Shown in pieces: positions 1 through 6,079 of a stretch of 9,286 nucleotides of DNA (within the stretch, counting starts at the first letter, position 1; every line of letters begins with the position of its first letter). The DNA lies in assembly GCA_016794735.1 (NCBI GenBank), contig JAEUJK010000402.1, positions 1 through 9,286 of the forward strand, given 5' to 3'. The translations under genes and the position numbers were made by a program. Below the pieces are notes generated by a model. It had not been told where the DNA came from. It saw nothing but the letters and a program-made list of their open reading frames with translations, and made no database searches. This DNA comes from Gemmatimonadota bacterium (GTDB taxonomy: Bacteria; Gemmatimonadota; Gemmatimonadetes; Gemmatimonadales; Gemmatimonadaceae).

Positions 1-180
1 GAACATCTGTTCGCCCGCGCCACCACTCGTGAGTCCATCGGTGGGCACGGTCTCACGCATGGCCTTGAAGAGCTGCTCGACGAAGACACCCTCGAGCTGG
101 CGCACGGCATCGGCGAGCCGCGCCTCGTCAGGCGATGGCGGCGGCGCTGCCGGTCGCGGGGAAACACCGGTGATGCTCAT
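1..180 (-). CDS. flgJ: FlgJ-type rod-binding protein, N-terminal part (3' end beyond the window)
   Basis: The first 60 residues are visible and the frame stays open to position 1. After a short proline-rich start (MSITGVSPRPAAPPPSPDEA) comes the rod-binding signature LEGVFVEQLFKAMRETVP, then TDGLTSGGAGEQMF. This is the FlgJ N-terminal domain, which acts as rod cap or scaffold in the periplasm. Whether the gene also encodes the C-terminal muramidase domain found in enteric FlgJ cannot be seen; many diderm phyla have only the rod-binding domain. The ATG at 180 overlaps the flgI stop as ATGA, which fixes the start and suggests coupling. Confidence 0.92.
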   Translation of the reverse strand, partial: MSITGVSPRPAAPPPSPDEARLADAVRQLEGVFVEQLFKAMRETVPTDGLTSGGAGEQMF

Positions 181-1238
181 CGTGCGACGACCTCCGCGGA
201 GAGGGCCCCAACCGCGCGCAGCGCCTCGAATACCTGGGCCACGAGTTGGGGCGGGGTGCGCACGGCGTGCAGTGCGGCGGCCAGCTGCTGGACCGTCGCG
301 CCCGTCGGCATGCGCAGCGGGCCCGTGGACGCCGCCGCGGCCGCGATCGTATCAGTGGGAGCGGCGGCCGAGCCGCCGATGGCCAGGGAGATCCCGCCCA
401 CACTGACGAGGCCCGGGCCCAGGGTGAGGTCGCCGCCGGCGACGACGGTGCCGTTGCGCTGGTCGATTACGATGCGCGCCGGTCGCCGCAGCTCAATGGT
501 GAGGTTGCGGATGCGCTCGAGCCCGAGGGCCGGACCGCCGGCACTGTCGGGGATCGTGAGGGTGATCGCCCCGGGATCCTCGACCTTGGCGGTTTCCTTG
601 CCGAGGACGGAGTCGATGGTCGCGGCGATGCGGGCTGCCACGCCGATGTCCGGGTTCTTGAGGATGAGTCGCGTCGCGGTCCCGAACGCCGGCCGCGGGA
701 GGTCGGCCTCGATGACCCCGCCGCCGGTGATGCGGCCGCTGGCGCCGGTCCATCCCACGCGACGCCTGACGAGATCGCCGTCGTCGATGAGCAACGCGCC
801 CTGCGCGGTGGCCATGGCGTTGCCGCCGACCTCCGAGACCAATGGTGTCATCCAGAGGACGCCGTCGCGCAGCGAGCGCGCGTCGCCCACGGAACTCACA
901 TGCACATCGAAGCGGCCACCCGGGCGGAGCCAGGGCGACACCTCGGCGGTCACCAGCACCGCCGCGACGTTGCGGGTGCGGAGCAACTCCGGCGGGACGA
1001 TGATGTCAAAACGCCGCAGCAGGTTGGCCACGGACTGCACGGTGTGTTGTGCGTTGCGGCCGGTGTAGGCAATGTCGCCCGTGCCGGCGAGGCCGGTCAC
1101 GAGGCCGTAGCCCACCAGTCGCAGCGGGACGCCCTGGTCGTCCACGACGAGGTCGCGCACGGGGGTGCGTTGCGCGGAAGCGGGGAGTGGTCCCCACAAC
1201 GTCGCGGAAGCGAGGATGGCGTAGAAGGCCTGGCGCAT
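177..1238 (-). CDS. flgI: FlgI, flagellar P-ring protein
   Basis: FlgI forms the periplasmic P ring around the distal rod, assembled with help from FlgA. The 353-residue product has the usual family length. The signal peptide covers about residues 1-22 with cleavage expected at ASA|Q. Family blocks follow: RLVGYGLVTGLAGTGD, VAAVLVTAEVSPWLRPGGRF then DVHVSSVGDARSLRDGVLW, GRITGGGVIEADLP, and the C-terminal PPQLVAQVFEALRAVGALSA. I chose the ATG at 1238 because GTGAGG lies 9 nt before it and it gives a compact signal peptide. A GTG at 1253, in frame and overlapping the flgH stop as GTGA, would add five residues (VRIPR, read MRIPR) and cannot be excluded. The stop overlaps the next gene as ATGA. 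Confidence 0.97.
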   Translation of the reverse strand: MRQAFYAILASATLWGPLPASAQRTPVRDLVVDDQGVPLRLVGYGLVTGLAGTGDIAYTGRNAQHTVQSVANLLRRFDIIVPPELLRTRNVAAVLVTAEVSPWLRPGGRFDVHVSSVGDARSLRDGVLWMTPLVSEVGGNAMATAQGALLIDDGDLVRRRVGWTGASGRITGGGVIEADLPRPAFGTATRLILKNPDIGVAARIAATIDSVLGKETAKVEDPGAITLTIPDSAGGPALGLERIRNLTIELRRPARIVIDQRNGTVVAGGDLTLGPGLVSVGGISLAIGGSAAAPTDTIAAAAASTGPLRMPTGATVQQLAAALHAVRTPPQLVAQVFEALRAVGALSAEVVAR

Positions 1239-1247
1239 GCGCGGAAT

Positions 1248-1253
1248 CCTCAC
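1248..1253 (-). promoter_or_regulatory. Ribosome binding site for flgI, made of the alternative GTG start
   Basis: GTGAGG on the minus strand lies 9 nt before the ATG at 1238. The same bases hold the flgH stop (TGA) and an in-frame GTG, so the site can be either a start codon at 1253 or a Shine-Dalgarno for 1238. I prefer the second, since nothing like a Shine-Dalgarno precedes 1253. Confidence 0.5.
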
Positions 1254-1972
1254 GGCCAGAACAACCCGAGGATCTTGCTCACGATGCCGTTCTTCGGCTT
1301 GCCGAGACCCTTCGGTGCGGCATAACTGATCTGCGCGTCGGCGATCGCCTCGGAGCGGATGATGTCACGCGCACCGACGTCGATGGGGCGCACGAAGCCC
1401 GAGATCGTCAGCGTGGTCTTGTTCTTGTCGACGTCGATGGTCTTGGTGCCGCGCACCTGCAGCAGTCCTTCAGGGGTCACGGCGACGACACGCACCGCGA
1501 GTTCGCCGACGTAGCGCGTGTCGCGCGAGGCGTTCCCGCGTTGCCGCGAGTCGCCCCCGTCCCCCGTCTCGATGGAGGCGTCGATGGCGCCGAGGGGCGA
1601 GGCGGCACCGGGCATCGCCGGCGGGGCGATGCCGATGTCCATGCGCCGGCGCCGGGACGCGGTGTTGGCCGTCGACTTGTTGGCCTCGGCCAGCGCGTAT
1701 TCGTCGACCCACACCTGGAGCACGTCGCCGACACCAAAGGTGCGACGGTCCGAGGTCCAGTTGGTGACCCGCGCCGCAGGGGCCTTGGTGCTGTCGGTGC
1801 GTGCGGCGCCCTGCTGTGCGCCCATGGCGCGTGCCGCGCCGGCCATCAACAGGAGGGCACCGCCGATGATCGCGAGCGGTCCCCACCACCGGCGTCGCGG
1901 CATGGCCGGGGGAACGGCCGGGATGATCGTCACGCGGCGCGGCGTGTTGACGACGTCACAATGGTGGATCAT
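1250..1972 (-). CDS. flgH: FlgH, flagellar L-ring protein (no lipobox cysteine)
   Basis: FlgH forms the L ring, the outer-membrane bushing around the rod. The 240-residue product contains the family blocks FGVGDVLQVWVDEYALAEAN and, near the C terminus, SGFVRPIDVGARDIIRSEAI followed by ADAQISYAAPKG. A low-complexity linker rich in Ala, Pro, Gly and Asp lies between them. The hydrophobic export signal begins only around residue 30 (WWGPLAIIGGALLLMAGAARA), and no cysteine follows it; the only cysteine is Cys5, before the hydrophobic stretch. FlgH is normally a lipoprotein, so this one is unusual or the signal is processed by signal peptidase I. The ATG at 1972 has AGAGG 5 nt upstream and an ATGA overlap with flgA; an internal ATG at 1903 would give a more ordinary signal peptide but lacks a ribosome site. 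Confidence 0.92.
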   Translation of the reverse strand: MIHHCDVVNTPRRVTIIPAVPPAMPRRRWWGPLAIIGGALLLMAGAARAMGAQQGAARTDSTKAPAARVTNWTSDRRTFGVGDVLQVWVDEYALAEANKSTANTASRRRRMDIGIAPPAMPGAASPLGAIDASIETGDGGDSRQRGNASRDTRYVGELAVRVVAVTPEGLLQVRGTKTIDVDKNKTTLTISGFVRPIDVGARDIIRSEAIADAQISYAAPKGLGKPKNGIVSKILGLFWP

Positions 1973-2496
1973 GGTGTCCTCTGGGAATCGATGAGCAGGA
2001 CCTGGCCCGGACCGCGGACCCGTCCCTGCACGGTGCGTTTGGGGCCGAGCCGGATCGACACTTCGTCGTCCATCTCGCCATCGCGCAGGACCACACCCGC
2101 GGTCACGACTTCCACCTCGCCGACGCGGACCGCCACATCGACCACGCTGCCGCGTGGCACGAGGGGACGGCGGGCGATGGCCGGTGGACGCAACACTTCG
2201 CCAGCGCGAACGGCGCGCCGGGTGACCCATCCGGTGATCGCCACCGGGAGGTCGGACTGGGGCCCCCGGAGCACGACGCGCGCGACCGTCAGGTCGCTCT
2301 CGTTGAGCACCGTTCCGCGCGGGAGGTGTCGCGTCGCGACGGGAGCCATCACCTGGGAGCACGCGGCGCACGTGGCCGTGTCCTGCGCGCGCAGTGACCC
2401 CGACCCGGCGACGCTGCTCGCGACGAGCGCGAGTGCGGCCACCTGGCGAAGGGCGAGGCGCGAGGGACGCAGTCCCGGACGACGCGGGATGTGCAC
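1969..2496 (-). CDS. flgA: FlgA, periplasmic chaperone for P-ring assembly
   Basis: FlgA works in the periplasm and helps FlgI assemble into the P ring. The 175-residue product begins with a basic stretch, a hydrophobic segment at about 19-33 and a likely signal peptidase site near LRA|QD at residues 37-38. An SAF-type domain follows: RHLPRGTVLNESDLTVARVV at 57-76, then RRAVRAGEVLRPPAIARRPL, RGSVVDVAV and a C-terminal QGRVRGPGQVLLID. It is shorter than enteric FlgA (219 residues), mostly because the N-terminal region before SAF is small. Cys43 and Cys46 form a CxxC directly after the signal peptide. The GTG start at 2496 overlaps the flgG stop by one base and has no visible Shine-Dalgarno, so coupling is likely. 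Its place before flgH and flgI fits the role. Confidence 0.92.
   Translation of the reverse strand: MHIPRRPGLRPSRLALRQVAALALVASSVAGSGSLRAQDTATCAACSQVMAPVATRHLPRGTVLNESDLTVARVVLRGPQSDLPVAITGWVTRRAVRAGEVLRPPAIARRPLVPRGSVVDVAVRVGEVEVVTAGVVLRDGEMDDEVSIRLGPKRTVQGRVRGPGQVLLIDSQRTP
1978..1982 (-). promoter_or_regulatory. Ribosome binding site for flgH
   Basis: AGAGG on the minus strand, 5 nt before the ATG at 1972 and inside the last codons of flgA. It favours the long FlgH form with about 23 residues ahead of the conventional signal sequence over the internal ATG at 1903, which has no comparable site. Confidence 0.55.
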
Positions 2497-3287
2497 TAGC
2501 GGACCATGTTGTTGGCGACCTGCATCATCTCCTCGGCGTTCTTGATGGCCTTGGAGTTGATCTCGTACGCGCGCATGGAGGTGATCATGTCGACCATCTC
2601 CTGCACGATCTCGACGTTGCTCCCCTCGAGGTGTCCCTGGAGCACGCGACCGAACGCGTCGTCCTGCGGGAAGCCGACCATTGGCGCCCCGGAGGCCGGG
2701 GTCTCGGAGTAGAGGTTCTCGCCCAGCGCGGTGAGCCCCGTGGGGTTCATGAAGCGCGCCAGCTCAATACGACCCACCTCGACCACGCGCGTGGTGTCGT
2801 TGCCCTGCTGGACCGACACGGTGCCGTTGGAGGAGATGGAAAGCTCCGAGGCATCCGTCGGCAGCTTGATCCCCGGCACAACGGCGTAGCCCGCCGAGGT
2901 GACGAGGGTGCCGGTGTCGGAGATGCTGAAGGAGCCATCACGTGTGTAGGCCACGGCGCCGCTCGGGAGCTGCACCTGGAAGAAGCCCTGGCCCTCGATG
3001 GCGAGATCCAGTTCGCGGTTGGTCTGTTCGACCGGGCCCTGCGCGTGCATGCGCTGCACGGAGTTGAGGCGCGTCCCGCGTCCCACCTGGATGGCGGGGC
3101 TCGTGTTGGCGTCCGGGGTGCCAAGCACCGCCGGGTTCTGGACCGTCTGGTACAGCAGGTCCTCGAAGTGCGCGCGACTCCGCTTGAACGCCGTCGTGTT
3201 GACGTTCGCGAGGTTGTTGGCGATCACCTCGGTGCGGAGTTGCTGGGCGGCCATGCCGGTGGCGGAAGCGCGGAGGGCGGGGTTCAT
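2496..3287 (-). CDS. flgG: FlgG, flagellar distal rod protein
   Basis: FlgG builds the distal rod that crosses the periplasm through the P and L rings. The 263-residue length matches the family (enteric FlgG is 260). Clear family blocks are VIANNLANVNTTAFKR at 21-36, FEDLLYQTVQNP at 41-52, the block LDLAIEGQGFFQVQLPSG near residue 95, AYTRDGSFSIS, GENLYSETPASGAP, and the C-terminal EMVDMITSMRAYEINSKAI. The blocks are collinear with enteric FlgG, with no apparent insertion or loss. The ATG at 3287 fits the family N terminus although the Shine-Dalgarno is poor. The TAG stop shares one base with the GTG start of flgA (TAGTG). Confidence 0.98.
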   Translation of the reverse strand: MNPALRASATGMAAQQLRTEVIANNLANVNTTAFKRSRAHFEDLLYQTVQNPAVLGTPDANTSPAIQVGRGTRLNSVQRMHAQGPVEQTNRELDLAIEGQGFFQVQLPSGAVAYTRDGSFSISDTGTLVTSAGYAVVPGIKLPTDASELSISSNGTVSVQQGNDTTRVVEVGRIELARFMNPTGLTALGENLYSETPASGAPMVGFPQDDAFGRVLQGHLEGSNVEIVQEMVDMITSMRAYEINSKAIKNAEEMMQVANNMVR

Positions 3288-3333
3288 GCTCGGTTACCGG
3301 GTCTCGTGGTGAACGGGGAAGGCAGCGCGGGCA

Positions 3334-4029
3334 TCAACCCAGCGGCTTGGCCAGGTCATGGGTGATCGTGGACCGCATGTCGTCGAGGACGGTGATCGCC
3401 TTCTGGGCGAAGGCGTAATTGCGCTGGATGGAGATCATGTCGACCATCTCCGTGATGGGGGCGACGTTGCTCTGCTCGAGCTGCCCCTGGCGCAGGTCGC
3501 GGGCCTCGAGCGGCTGCGAGGTGCGCTGCGCGGGTGGGACCCACAACACCCCGTCCTGGTGCGGCAGCGGCGTGTTTGGGGCCACGGTCTCGATGCGCAA
3601 CCGGTCGACCCAAACATCGTCGACGGCCACGCGACCGGTGCGGTCGATCGTGACATCGTTGCCCCGCACCTGGATCGGCCCCTTCTCACCGAGGGCGCGA
3701 TGGCCGTTGGCATCCGTGAGGAATCCCTCGCGATCCACGCCCCACGCGCCACCGCGGCTGTAGCGCTCACCGTCCGGCGTGCTCACGACCATGAAGGCCG
3801 GGCCGCGGAGGGCGAGGTCCAGCGGGTTGCGCGTGGTGGTAATGCTCCCCTCGCTCCAATCGGTCTGGGCCCCGATCGCCAGCTCGGACGTTCCCACGAG
3901 GTTCGCGAAGGCACGCTCTGCCTTGAAGCCGTCCGTGTTGGCGTTGGCCAGGTTGTTGGCGGCCACTTCCTGTCGGCGCTCCCAATAGCGGAGCGCGCTG
4001 GCGGCACTGGCGATTCCGTCGGTCGGCAT
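3334..4029 (-). CDS. flgF: FlgF, flagellar proximal rod protein
   Basis: FlgF is part of the proximal rod of the flagellar basal body and is exported by the type III system, so it needs no signal peptide. The 231-residue product has the N-terminal rod/hook signature at about residues 20-37 (EVAANNLANANTDGFKAE), the central block PLDLALRGPAFMVV, and the C-terminal helix region LEQSNVAPITEMVDMISIQR. It is slightly shorter than enteric FlgF (about 250) and is a paralogue of the adjacent FlgG. Shorter central blocks and the order before flgG make FlgF the best call. The ATG at 4029 starts the conserved N-terminal helix; the frame is open to a TTG at 4074, but that adds 15 residues unlike the family and begins in the hairpin. 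No good Shine-Dalgarno precedes 4029. The gap to flgG is 46 nt. Confidence 0.92.
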   Translation of the reverse strand: MPTDGIASAASALRYWERRQEVAANNLANANTDGFKAERAFANLVGTSELAIGAQTDWSEGSITTTRNPLDLALRGPAFMVVSTPDGERYSRGGAWGVDREGFLTDANGHRALGEKGPIQVRGNDVTIDRTGRVAVDDVWVDRLRIETVAPNTPLPHQDGVLWVPPAQRTSQPLEARDLRQGQLEQSNVAPITEMVDMISIQRNYAFAQKAITVLDDMRSTITHDLAKPLG

Positions 4030-4070
4030 GAAGGGCAGGGTGAGAGGGACACGCGCACGTTCTCGCCAAC

Positions 4071-4100
4071 ACAAAGGGCAACCGGTGTGCCGGTTGCCCT
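4071..4100 (-). terminator. Hairpin between the small membrane protein gene and flgF, possible weak terminator
   Basis: Positions 4075-4085 (AGGGCAACCGG) and 4090-4100 (CCGGTTGCCCT) form a perfect 11-bp inverted repeat with a 4-nt loop. Read on the minus strand, the stem is followed by TTTGTGTT, a short, interrupted U-rich tract; on the plus strand it is followed by GAAAAAC, so only minus-strand termination is plausible. The hairpin sits in the only large gap of the cluster (4030-4128), 28 nt after the small gene's stop and 45 nt before the flgF start. It may be an attenuating terminator that lowers expression of flgF onward, or an mRNA-stabilising or processing stem. I see no convincing sigma-70, sigma-28 or sigma-54 promoter between it and flgF. 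Confidence 0.5.
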
Positions 4101-4128
4101 GAAAAACGTGCCGCCGCGTATCGTGTTG

Positions 4129-4494
4129 CTATGCAACGACTTGCGGGCCCTGCCCCGATCGGGAGTGTTTCGCCCGCCAGCGCTCCAGGAAGGAAGTTCC
4201 TGCCGCGTTGGGCGTCATTTGCCGGGTCCGATTCGCGCGCCCATCTAATAGAAGGGCAAGTCCGTCCCGCGAGAGGCCGGTGCGACGCGCGATGTCGATC
4301 TGCGTGAGCCCCTCGGCGGCGAGCGACCGCGCGGCGGCCGAACGTGCGGCCGTGCGTGGCTTCGACGGGGCGTCGCTCGACGGCCAGCCGATCACCAGCA
4401 GGAGGCCGATGATGGCGACGGCGAGAACGGCGCTTGCCGTCAGCGTGAGCGGGTCGCTCGTGATCAGGTCGAGGAGGTGCGTGAGGAGGCGCAT
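4129..4494 (-). CDS. Small membrane-anchored protein with helix-turn-helix-like segment, unknown function
   Basis: I do not recognise this 121-residue protein by name. Residues about 16-36 form one strong hydrophobic segment (LTLTASAVLAVAIIGLLLVI). A short basic linker follows, then a helix-turn-helix-like stretch at about 52-83 containing SLAAEGLTQIDIARRTGLSR, and a basic tail. This layout (one N-terminal membrane helix plus a C-terminal 'G-x-[ST]-x-x-x-I-A-x-x-x-G-[LI]-S' segment) resembles small DUF2802/DUF6115-type proteins in flagellar clusters, and the place after the flagellar sigma factor is where swrB follows sigD in Bacillus subtilis. That comparison is by architecture and position only. 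The ATG at 4494 lies 6 nt after the fliA stop, without a visible Shine-Dalgarno. The 3' part has CTA TTA codons that are rare in this DNA. Confidence 0.8.
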   Translation of the reverse strand: MRLLTHLLDLITSDPLTLTASAVLAVAIIGLLLVIGWPSSDAPSKPRTAARSAAARSLAAEGLTQIDIARRTGLSRDGLALLLDGRANRTRQMTPNAAGTSFLERWRAKHSRSGQGPQVVA

Positions 4495-4500
4495 GCGGGA

Positions 4501-5253
4501 TCAGGCGGGGGTGCGGAAGGAGCTGAGTTGCAGGCGGAGTCGGCCCAGGGCCTTGGTGCGGATCTGGGACACGCGGGACTCGGTGAGGCCAAGGACGTCG
4601 GCGATCTCGTGCAGCTTGAGTTCCTCGAAGTAGTAGAGCGTGAGGACAATCCGTTCCTGGTCCTTGAGCTGTCGCAACGCCGACTTGAGGATCTCCCGCT
4701 CCTGTTCGCGGTTGAGGTCTTCCTCGGCGGACAGGTCGGGATCGACGCTGAGGAATTCCGGCGGCAGGGCGGGGCCATCGGATTCCGGCGTCGAGTGATC
4801 GAGCGAGACATGCACCGCGCTTTCGGCGTCGGTTTGCCAGCGCCACAGCGTGTTGCGGTCGATGCCGAGGTGCTCGGCGACTTCGTCGTCGGTGGGCTGG
4901 CGCCCGAAGATGCGCGTGAGGGTCTCGCGGGTCTGGGCGATGTCGCGCGTCTTGCGACGGATCGAGCGCGGCACGTGGTCCTGGCGACGGAGTTCGTCGA
5001 GGATGGCGCCGCGGATGCGAGGCACCGCGAAGGTGGAGAACGCCAGCCCGCGGCCCGGATCGAACGCGCCTAACGCGTTCATGAGGCCGAGGGTGCCGCA
5101 GGAGACCAGCTCATCGAAGTCGGCGGGTGCCGCGAGGGCACGCGAGAGCTGGCGGGCCACGTGATGCACGAGGTTCAGGTTCTCGCGCAGCAATTGGTCG
5201 CGGGCCGTGGGGTCACCGGACGAGTAGGCGTGCCAGAGGGCGTCGGACGACAT
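4501..5253 (-). CDS. fliA: FliA/WhiG-type sigma-28 factor for late flagellar genes
   Basis: This alternative sigma factor directs RNA polymerase to late flagellar and chemotaxis promoters. The 250-residue product shows sigma-70 region 2 at about residues 20-95, including DFDELVSCGTLGLMNALGAF and FSTFAVPRIRGAILDELRR. Region 3 lies at about 96-150 (GRQPTDDEVAEHLGI), and region 4 at about 185-242 with the helix-turn-helix LHEIADVLGLTESRVSQIRT. Region 1.1 is absent, as usual for the FliA/WhiG/SigD group. The open frame continues upstream into the preceding gene, but the ATG at 5253 fits the family N terminus, has AGGG 8 nt before it, and lies 4 nt after the upstream stop. No anti-sigma gene flgM is in the window; in related clusters it often follows flgJ, which would be beyond position 1. 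Confidence 0.96.
   Translation of the reverse strand: MSSDALWHAYSSGDPTARDQLLRENLNLVHHVARQLSRALAAPADFDELVSCGTLGLMNALGAFDPGRGLAFSTFAVPRIRGAILDELRRQDHVPRSIRRKTRDIAQTRETLTRIFGRQPTDDEVAEHLGIDRNTLWRWQTDAESAVHVSLDHSTPESDGPALPPEFLSVDPDLSAEEDLNREQEREILKSALRQLKDQERIVLTLYYFEELKLHEIADVLGLTESRVSQIRTKALGRLRLQLSSFRTPA
5068..5075 (+). repeat. Octamer GCCTAACG, copy 1 (inside fliA)
   Basis: GCCTAACG on the plus strand. In fliA it encodes part of N-A-L-G-A and forces a TTA leucine codon, which is very rare in this GC-rich DNA. Two other exact copies are at 6153-6160 (opposite orientation) and 7571-7578. Confidence 0.45.
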
Positions 5254-5257
5254 GTGA

Positions 5258-6079
5258 TCAACCCTGACGGAGGAGGCGGAGGAACGGCGGGGAGCCGGTG
5301 TCGGCGAGGATCTGTTCTCCCAGGGCGCGAACGACCTGGAAGGCGGGGGAGCCCTGGGCCGCCTCGTCGGCCCCGAGCCCCGCCACGGTGCGGGCGAACG
5401 CCGGGTCATCCGGGATCGCGCCACCAAACGGAACGGTGCGGGCGAGGAAGCGTACGCTCGCCGCGTTGAGGTATTCGTGCAGTCGCGCGGCGTCGTCGTC
5501 ACCCACCCGATTGGCGATGACATCGACGCGCAGGTCGGGCGACTGTTCGTGCAGCAGCTTGAGGACCGCATAGGTCGCGGTCAGCGAGATGCGATCGTGG
5601 GTCGTGACGGTGAGCACGCGGCTCGCGCCGAAGCGCACGGCCGTGCGCAACGAGGCGGCACTTGCGCCGGCATCGATGAACACGAGGTCGTAGTTCGCGA
5701 TGGAGGCCGCCAGGCGACGCAACATCAACTGGTGCTCGGTCTCGGTGAGCTGCTCGGGCACACGCGCCGCGTTGACCAGCGACAGCGTCTGCGTCACCGG
5801 TGTGGCCAGGGCTTCCGGGGGCAGCCCGGCCTTCACGTCGGCGAGCGAATACGCCGGGTGCACGTCGAGGAGTGCGGCGAGTCCCCCGAAGTGCGGTGCG
5901 AGATCCACGAGCAACACGCGCGACCCCGCGGCCGCCGCGGTACAAGCCAGCAGGGCGGTCACGGTGGAGGTCCCCACGCCGCCCTTGCCGGCGCCAACGG
6001 CGACGCGTGGCATGACCCATCCGCCGCCCCCATGTGCGGTGTCGGGCGTACGCTGGCGGGCGGTCGGGGCCACGGTCAC
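5258..6079 (-). CDS. flhG: FlhG-position MinD/ParA-family protein with altered ATPase site
   Basis: FlhG (YlxH, FleN) is a MinD-type ATPase that limits flagellar number by acting on FlhF. The position directly after flhF supports this role. The 273-residue product has the MinD fold: a Walker A region GKGGVGTST at 31-39, VLLVDLAPHFGG at 55-66, a Walker B-like YDLVFIDAG, and IANRV. Two key residues differ from the family. The P-loop lysine of KGGVGK[ST] is Thr37 (the signature lysine Lys32 remains), and the second Asp of the usual D-x-D is Ala61. GGVGTST and the following HFGGLAALLD-SLADV pattern recall CpaE/TadZ proteins of pilus systems. No DQAxxL-type FlhF-activating helix is evident in the first 22 residues. 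The GTG start at 6079 has GGAG 9 nt upstream and a GTGA overlap with flhF; an internal ATG at 6013 is the alternative. Confidence 0.88.
   Translation of the reverse strand: MTVAPTARQRTPDTAHGGGGWVMPRVAVGAGKGGVGTSTVTALLACTAAAAGSRVLLVDLAPHFGGLAALLDVHPAYSLADVKAGLPPEALATPVTQTLSLVNAARVPEQLTETEHQLMLRRLAASIANYDLVFIDAGASAASLRTAVRFGASRVLTVTTHDRISLTATYAVLKLLHEQSPDLRVDVIANRVGDDDAARLHEYLNAASVRFLARTVPFGGAIPDDPAFARTVAGLGADEAAQGSPAFQVVRALGEQILADTGSPPFLRLLRQG

Noticed and set aside
246..1325. 359-codon open frame on the plus strand opposite flgI
   Set aside because: Antisense shadow of flgI with no recognisable domain.
1049..2545. 498-codon open frame on the plus strand
   Set aside because: It runs antisense across flgI, flgH and flgA and ignores their boundaries; an Arg/Gly/Pro-rich product of this kind is typical of shadow frames.
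2584..3455. Near-identical short DNA repeats in flgG and flgF (for example around 2584-2603 and 3436-3455)
   Set aside because: They encode the shared rod-protein motif EMVDMI and reflect paralogy of FlgF and FlgG, not a mobile or regulatory repeat.
4030..4074. Possible sigma-54 promoter (TTGGCGAGAACGTGC on the minus strand) before flgF
   Set aside because: The GG-to-GC spacing is one base too short and the -12 element does not match TTGC; not supportable.
4186..4202. Short inverted repeat CAGGAA-5 nt-TTCCTG inside the small membrane protein gene
   Set aside because: Only 6 bp, within coding sequence and without a U-rich tail; expected by chance.
3767..4846. 359-codon minus-strand open frame spanning fliA, the small gene and flgF in another frame
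   Set aside because: Arg/Pro-rich shadow frame overlapping three supported genes; no family match.
5254..5571. Upstream extension of the fliA frame
   Set aside because: It overlaps the MinD-like gene in a different frame; the extra residues are Ser/Arg/Pro-rich and unlike sigma factors, while 5253 has a ribosome site and a family-like N terminus.
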